Assembly: GCA_028673005.1 (NCBI GenBank)
Contig: CM054120.1
Span: 76,505,533 to 76,569,532, forward strand
Reading direction: 5' to 3'
DNA: 64,000 nt
DNA from: Tanypteryx hageni
Taxonomy: Eukaryota; Arthropoda; Insecta; Odonata; Petaluridae
The position numbers and the translations under genes were made by a program. Each line of letters begins with the position of its first letter. Position 1 is the stretch's first letter. Shown one piece after another: positions 57,731 to 64,000 of the stretch. The notes below the pieces were generated by a model. It saw only the letters and a list, made by a program, of their open reading frames with translations, had not been told where the DNA came from and searched no databases.

Positions 57731-58046
57731 GATAGCACTGGTAACTAAAAAAAGTAAAATTTTGTTTATTTACAAAACTTGTTTTGTCTTGACAAAATTC
57801 TACATAAACTATTTCATTTTAAATTAAAATGATGTACTTTACAGTAAAATGAAAATAACGTAACATTTTATTATTAAATTGAAAAAATAATTTAGGGGTT
57901 TTAAAAGACCCCACGCGAGTAGTTAAGGAACTTTGTTTACGTAACTAACTAAAGGTTAACAGACGAAAACCTTGAAAAAATAATGTACTTTGCAGTTAAT
58001 TAACATGAAAATAGTAATTGCAAAAACTTGAGAGAAAAAAAAAGTT

Positions 58047-58116
58047 TCGAGTGAGATTCGAAACCCGGACCCTCATCATAAGAATCCCGAATTTAACCAA
58101 TTAGGCTAATCGCTAC
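58047..58116 (-). repeat. tRNA-like sequence in right arm
   Basis: Mirror copy of the left-arm block, with one or two base differences. Confidence 0.45.
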
Positions 58117-58295
58117 ATGGTTAATTGGAAGCAGGAATAGTGTTTTAGCTGCTTCTCACATTGAAATTACGTTTTTTCTCCAAAATGCTTGAGAAGCGGG
58201 TCGTATTACTTGCACACTTTCTATTATGCATCGGTTCCTAAACGCTTGCAAAAGGAGAACAAGATCGGTTATCCGAATGTGGCGTAGTCCCCTTG

Positions 58296-58500
58296 TTAGT
58301 TACACTTCTTTTTATTTTCTTAATTGTTGGAGCTTTGTGGCCATATCCAATATCAGAAGGCTACGGTTTTAGTTTACTTCAGTTCTTTGTCAAGTCTTCA
58401 AACTTTGTCGCAGTTCCTTAAATTATTTACTATCATTTAAACTATCTGGAATTATTAGAGGTATTGAGGTATGTGGTGGCCACATCAAATTTTTTTTAAA
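58296..58500 (+). repeat. host repeat interrupted by transposon, right part
   Basis: Continues the repeat broken at 53990: TTAGTTACAC, TTTTCTTAATTGTTGGAGCT, CCAATATCAGAAGGCTACGG. Confidence 0.75.
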
Positions 58501-58509
58501 GTTTTGTTT

Positions 58510-59876
58510 CAAAAGTTATCCTCCTTCATTACATTAAATTATTTTTATAGCTTTATTTCAGAGCAATTATAGCATACATAATATTTATTTGAAAAATATT
58601 CTTCTTAGTTATATTACATTATTTTTAGAATATAATTTCAGACCAATCATGCTAGTTTACATGAATTTTAACATTCTGTATTAACAGTTTCTTTTGAATA
58701 AACCTTCATTCATCAACTTATTCCTTGCCTGTTACATTTAATTTCAAATGAATGCCAGTTATACTTAGTTACGCTTGATGTTAATGGGGTTATAACCTTA
58801 GCTTAGTTATATAAGATCAGTGCAATTGTATTTCCATGTCAAAATCTGTTGCAAACATACCACGTGATCATGAGAAAGTTGGTAACAGAATGTGAATATC
58901 AAATAGTCAAATGGATCTTTAAGCAATAAGTTGATGTTGGAATTTGATCAGATTGATAAAGTATGGTCAGATTTCTACCAATGACTCTTTCTAGTACTAA
59001 CATAGCCATTTCAGACGAATGTTTCCATTCATGCTCTGAGATAATTTGCATTTATTCTCAATGCAACCAAAAACGGACTTCATATTTCCCTCGCACTTTT
59101 TGACAATTTCCAACTATACAAAGCACAGCTCTGATGAAATTTCTAATGATTTCAGCTCTTTATTATAGATATTTAAAGTTCAGGAATGTTTTGTCATTCT
59201 AACTAAGTATAATTAATTTATCATTGTTATTTACTTTTTAGTTGTTGGGTTCGAGTCGCTAAATTAATGAGAAATTCAACTGCAACAGCTTTTCATATTT
59301 CACCTTTACTTAGCAATAATAATGGGGGTCCAATATTTTCAAAGGTATCACACCAGAGCTGGTTGCAACATAGCATGTTTGTGCTGAATCAATCTTAATA
59401 GATTTAACGTCGAGGGTTGGGTTCTTTTGACACGCAATAAATATGCCACCAGCATGTAGAACATACTTTGTACCCCACCTGTGCAGAATTTTTATAAATT
59501 GGAATGAACAATAAAATAAGTGTATTTTAAAAGTGGTGATTTAACGTGCTTCTTAAATTTCTTAGATTTACGTGAAAGATTTTATAAGAAGCACGTTTGA
59601 GTTTTGTCCGTCTTGTGTAAACTAGCTAACTTGGCGGTCTGCAGAAATGTGACAGAATGGCCACGAGTTTTTAGGTCCCTGTTGTAGCAGCTCAGAGTCA
59701 GTATTTTTGTAAATGTATTAAAAAAATAACTTGGCTCAATTTTTCCAAATGGAAATTTAATTCTGAAATAAAATTGCTGGAATGCAAGGGATGTTAGAGT
59801 ATCAAAATGTTCACTAATGATGTCCTGTTATTCGTGATTTATGATTTAATTCTCTCATTGTTTCAGAAACAAGGCT
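58510..59876. other. no gene seen
   Basis: AT-rich. Nothing recognisable. Confidence 0.5.
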
Positions 59877-59984
59877 CCAAGAGGTAATGAAGAGGACATT
59901 CTGAACATCTATTCCTCCACACAGCTGACGTCCTGGATCTGTCTGGACCTCTTCTCTTTTGCAACGCCAAGGAAGAATATTGCT
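59877..59984 (+). other. candidate exon, plus strand
   Basis: A 108-bp segment, GC-richer than its surroundings, between TTGTTTCAG and gtgagtgag. One frame is open throughout (N-K-A-P-R-G-N-E-E-D-I-L-N-I-Y). No domain recognised. It could belong with 53667-53772 in one transcript, probably non-coding given the stop at the junction. Confidence 0.35.
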
Positions 59985-61530
59985 GTGAGTGAGAGATTTT
60001 TGTTACAAAATAGAACGAACGAGCTTCCCACTTAATGTTTTATTTATTGGGGCAATTTTTGTGTGATTTTGTTTGCAAGGTCTCGAGTGACATTCCAATG
60101 TGCACTGTTGATCTACTCCTTCATGCAGGAAGAATAGTTTTCAAAAATTTAAATCGTTTATAGTGTCTTTTCAACATAGATTTTTGCATCTGCAGACAGA
60201 AGTTGTACATATTTAGAAGTAGGAATTTTTGTAATGATAATAATAGAATATTTTATAATTGTTATCATTTGGTACAATTAATAGTATCAAAATTGATGTT
60301 ATTATAATCGGAAATTAGCCAAAGTATTGATATATTCAGCTAGTAATATTTTCATCGCCAAAAATGTAATTTATTTTTTATTTTTTAACTGAGATTTGTT
60401 TGACAGAAGTCCATTGCAATATAATTTTATGATGATGAACATCCAAGTGTTCAGTGTAAAATAGGATGTTGATTTGGTGTGATATTAATTGAAAATATTA
60501 GATCAAAGTTAGCATTTTGTGGGACAATGTCTGATATAACCTTGATACTTTTCATTATTGAAAGTTTATCATTGAATTGGATTTTGTAAGATTCAGGATT
60601 TGAGAGAAGTTAATGCAGTTATTGTGAATCAGCTGTACTGAATAATTTCGTTTTGTCAGGTAATTTGTTTAGTTCTCTGCTCATCCTTGGGACCAATTAA
60701 AATATAGAATGGAAAATATTAGATAGATTTTGAATTATGATTACATATGTAAACTGTTCGTGGTTCATGTGCATCCATGACATGTAAATATAAGCATATA
60801 CAGTGTACTCCTGACTTACCAACTAATTATAGAGGATGGAAGAATTTATATTTGAAGAATATGTGGCAGTGAAAAAATTATTTTAATTGTCCTAAAGATA
60901 AATAACGCTGAATTGTACTCTAAATTAATTTGTTAATTCATTAAGATATATGACGATTAATTTTCAGCTGTGAGTTGGTTTTGTCAATCCTGAATTTTGT
61001 GATGTTAATAATATTTCTCACTTCCATTCGATGATAATGTTGCTGAAGTGAAATAAACAGATTCTTATCTTTTGTTCTGGTGAACTGTAACTATTGATTT
61101 AAGCCCTGCTAATAGCTAAGTGTGGACAAATGATAGTCATATGTTTCTCTGGCAATAAAATTTGACAGAAATAATGTATGATGCATTAATTCACAATTTT
61201 GACAAAATGTTTACTGCTTAATTGAATATTATCTCCACTGTATTGCTTGAAGTAATATTTGAACTTTGTACTCCCCCTTCAGTATTCACTATTAATGTTT
61301 TACAAGACTTTGTTCGTTTCTACTCTCCAAGTTGAACTTTTCTATGGAATATGTATCACAATATTAACAAATTTTGTTAGATGATGCATTAATAGTTATC
61401 CCAGATGACATGTCTTCTCTGAGAATTGATTCATTACTGTTAAATAAACATAAAAAAATAACTTTAATGAAAATAGTGAAAATTCATTGTATCATGTGCT
61501 GGAATATTCAGAAGTACACTGTATATGCTT
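59985..61530. other. no gene seen
   Basis: AT-rich. Nothing recognisable. Confidence 0.5.
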
Positions 61531-62311
61531 ACCATATCTGCCCAAATATAATCCGATGTTTTTTTTCAAAATTTATCGTGAAAAAATCACCCCTCGGTTT
61601 ATGCGAGTCCGAGAAAAAAAAATTGGGGTTAGGGTTGAGTCTCGTAGTCACCCGTCTCTCATTGCCGTAGCATTCAAATGATAGTACTATATTTTTTGTA
61701 AAGTAAATATTTGACCTACGATGAATATTAATGAATAAATAATAAAGCTAGATTTTGAATTTAGCAGTACCTGTGTTAGCAGTACCTGTGTTTTGTTGCC
61801 GTTGTTGCCTGTTATTTCATTTCTAAATGCTATTGGATATTTTCTTTGGTTTGTCAGGGCTATGCATATGTATCATTAAGAATAGTTAGCAATTTGTATT
61901 ATTTTTCATTATCCATTAAAAGAAGTTCCTATTAGTGTTACTTGGCAATTGTAGTTATTGCTATAGCCATTGTAATGTTTGTATGCATGTTAAAACCTCA
62001 ATCATGGAATCTATTAAAATTGTGTTCATTGACTATGCAGACAATTACGTAAAATGCAATGACAGCTTTTGATGCTCAACTGTTTGAATTACAGTAAAAC
62101 TTTACATGGAGTGTGTATAATTATAAAAATGTAATTTTTTAAGGCAATGTAAATGTTAATTTCATTGGAAATAGGCTTGGATTACAAATTATCTTGGCGA
62201 GGTCCGTTATTGCTTTATTTGAGCTTTTGTGAAAATGCAGATGGATGAAATTATCGTCGCTGAATGTGGAACCTATTATTCAACAAGGTGAAATTATTAA
62301 TTGGAGTAATA

Positions 62312-63716
62312 CAGTGGAATCCTGATTTAAGGCTTCTCCATTTAAGGTTTTCCCACATTTAAGGTTGCTTTTTGTGGCCCCGATCAAATCTCCATATAAA
62401 TAAGGTATTATATTACCCGATTTAGTGTTTCTCAATTTTGTGAATTGCCTGCATTTAAGAGACAAAATTCCCATTTCTAGATGGACATCACCTCCATTTA
62501 AGGAGCGTTTACATTATGCGATGCAAAAATATATTATTTAGTGGAGTTGTAATGCAATAATTCACACTATCCATCAACAACGCAACATATACTGGCATTT
62601 TTAGATTAAATGAACTCAATATTTTGTCATGCCCTGTTTTCTCAATTTATCTTTATTCCTTAAGTCTCTGTTATGTACATTACGAAAGTTGCAGTGACGT
62701 CATTATGTGAACATGAATTTTTTTCTCCGAAAATTTGTTGATCGATTCCAATTTTGGTTAAAATCAGACTCATCTGAGCATACAAAAGTTCAATAAAATA
62801 ATTAACTACACTTTTCTTGTCAATTAACGTTTCCCATAAATTGTACAGTTTATGATAAATTTAAAGAAAAGGTTATTAGCATATTTACGTAATTTTACAA
62901 TTTTCGATGTTATTTTGTTCATCCAAAAAAATATTAATTAAAAATTTTACAACTCAGGAACCTCTGGAAATATTTTAATGAAATTCGGTATTAGGGAGTT
63001 TTACTAAAATTGACCATCCAAAACATATTTTGGTTAAAATTGGATTAAAATAACGACTACTTTACATGAAAACCTTCGTGTAGCTTACGATGTACTTGTT
63101 TCAAATCAGGACCCGCTGGACATATGTGGAGTTTTACTAAAATTGATCGATCGATTCCAATTTTGTTTAAAATCAGACAACAATAATGACCACTTTACAT
63201 AAAGATCTACATGTATTTTACAATGTGCATCTTTCTCAATTTGGACACCGCTCGACATGTTTTGATGAAATTTCATATTGAGAAGTTTTACTTAAAATTT
63301 GTTGATGGATTTTGATTTTGGTTAAATTGGATGATACTTATGACCACTTTACATGAAGATCTACATGTAGCTTACAATGTACCATTTCAACTCGGGAACT
63401 GCAGGATGTATTTTGATAAAATTTGTTATTGGGAATTTAACTAAAATTTGTTGATCTCAAAGAACGCATTTGGAAACTGTGTACTCCAACATGGTGTACA
63501 CAGTACACATACTTGTTTATTTCATATAAAAAGCTGTAACTTGACAGGAAGCTACCTATCTGTACTCTTAATATTTGTGTTTCAATTGATAATAATTTGA
63601 TATTAATAAACTGCCATTTAATCTTTTAATTTTAGTCTATCCCCATTTAAGGTATTACTCGATTTAAGGTACAAAAAAATTATCCCCCAGGCACACGTTA
63701 AATCAGGATTCCAATG
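62312..63716. mobile_element. TA-flanked non-autonomous transposon (1405 bp)
   Basis: Left tip CAGTGGAATCCTGATTTAAG, right tip reversed CATTGGAATCCTGATTTAAC, with TA on both sides. CATTTAAGG phrases recur near both ends. No transposase seen. Fits the pogo/mariner group. Confidence 0.78.
62998..63470. repeat. diverged ~130-155 bp tandem repeat inside the element
   Basis: Successive copies start near 62998, 63130, 63280 and 63434 (partial). Each has AnTTTTACTnAAAnTTG, a TTTGGTTAAAAT-type block, GACCACTTTACATGAAGATC and ACAATGTnC. Confidence 0.6.
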
Positions 63717-64000
63717 TATTTCAAAATGTCAACTAAACCATTTCCCACTCTTTTCTTTTATGTCGAATAATGTATTCTAGGCCGTGCATGCATGCCTGGC
63801 ACACTTCAGCATAAAATCTACAAAATTTACTTTTTTGTCAAAAATTGTGGAAATTTTTGGGGGGTCTGCTTCTATTCGGGCAGATACTGTATATACCTAG
63901 GTAGTTTAATATTGCAACTCACTTTATGGCTTGCAAACGGTAGCTCTTCTATATTATTAATGTAATTAAAAGAGTTGACCAAGCCAGTTTTGTGTGTTTC

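Larger units (their letters stand above)
53991..58295 (-). mobile_element. 4.3 kb DNA transposon with ~895-bp TIRs and TTA duplication
   Basis: The left end CAAGGGGACTACGCCACATT is mirrored at the right end. The arms are 53991-54885 and 57403-58295, more than 95% identical by eye. TTA stands on each side (53988-53990 and 58296-58298). The related repeat at 42105-42145 has a single TTA at the same point, confirming the borders. Between the arms is a spliced minus-strand transposase with a DDD catalytic triad. The 3-bp duplication separates it from pogo/Tigger (TA). Zator-like or another 3-bp superfamily is possible, but I cannot assign one. Confidence 0.9.
57403..58295 (-). repeat. right terminal inverted repeat
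   Basis: 893 bp, mirror image of the left arm with few differences (for example CTATGATGAGG against TTATGATGAGG in the tRNA-like block). Confidence 0.9.
61533..63893. mobile_element. candidate transposon split by a nested element
   Basis: Left: ATATCTGCCCAAATATAATCCGA at about 61533. Right, reversed: CAGTATCTGCCCGAATAGAAGC ending near 63893. A T-run and CAAAAATT phrase follow inside both ends. The TA-flanked element 62312-63716 lies within, leaving about 950 bp of its own sequence. Confidence 0.4.

Noticed and set aside
61374..61681. Two overlapping plus-strand frames of 64-98 codons
   Set aside because: They run across a transposon end and an A-run; no domain, splice or codon support.

Overview
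The window is AT-rich eukaryotic DNA from an invertebrate. An arthropod is the most likely source because piggyBac, pogo/Tigger, hAT and Helitron-like repeats are packed around one intron-rich host gene. No species can be named from the sequence. There are no prokaryotic operons, rRNA genes or CRISPR arrays.

One conserved host gene is clear: a minus-strand SGT/SGTA-type co-chaperone (small glutamine-rich TPR protein). Six coding exons lie between 28109 and 7470, every splice phase matches, and they encode 422 residues. A non-coding 5' exon ends at 28608 and a poly(A) signal lies at 7365. Its introns hold dead transposons: a Tigger-type relic, piggyBac relics, a hAT MITE inside a pogo MITE, and a 1.35 kb TA-flanked MITE.

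Immediately upstream of the gene (28131-35442) is the most unusual structure: eight complete and one partial tandem copies of an 842-919 bp unit. Each complete unit carries the gene's promoter region, its 5' non-coding exon with a splice donor, and the start of intron 1. Two unit types alternate as A B A A A B A B (A). Type B carries a four-pentamer heat-shock element, while type A keeps two pentamers. The array therefore looks like a multiplied promoter/first-exon cassette for a chaperone cofactor.

From 35443 to 51690 the window is mostly repeats: an inverted cluster of about 0.75 kb units with Helitron-like 3' ends (7-bp-stem hairpin, eight bases, CTAG, then T), two hAT transposase relics, a piggyBac MITE nested in a hAT MITE, and assorted transposon ends.

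From 51700 to 64000 the main feature is a 4305 bp DNA transposon (53991-58295). It has ~895 bp terminal inverted repeats, a 3-bp TTA target duplication supported by a related empty site at 42123, and a near-intact spliced DDD transposase. Its arms carry a captured piggyBac C-terminal zinc-finger fragment and a tRNA-like A/B-box sequence. Two GC-richer plus-strand segments with good splice sites (53667-53772, 59877-59984) may be exons of a non-coding or unrecognised transcript.
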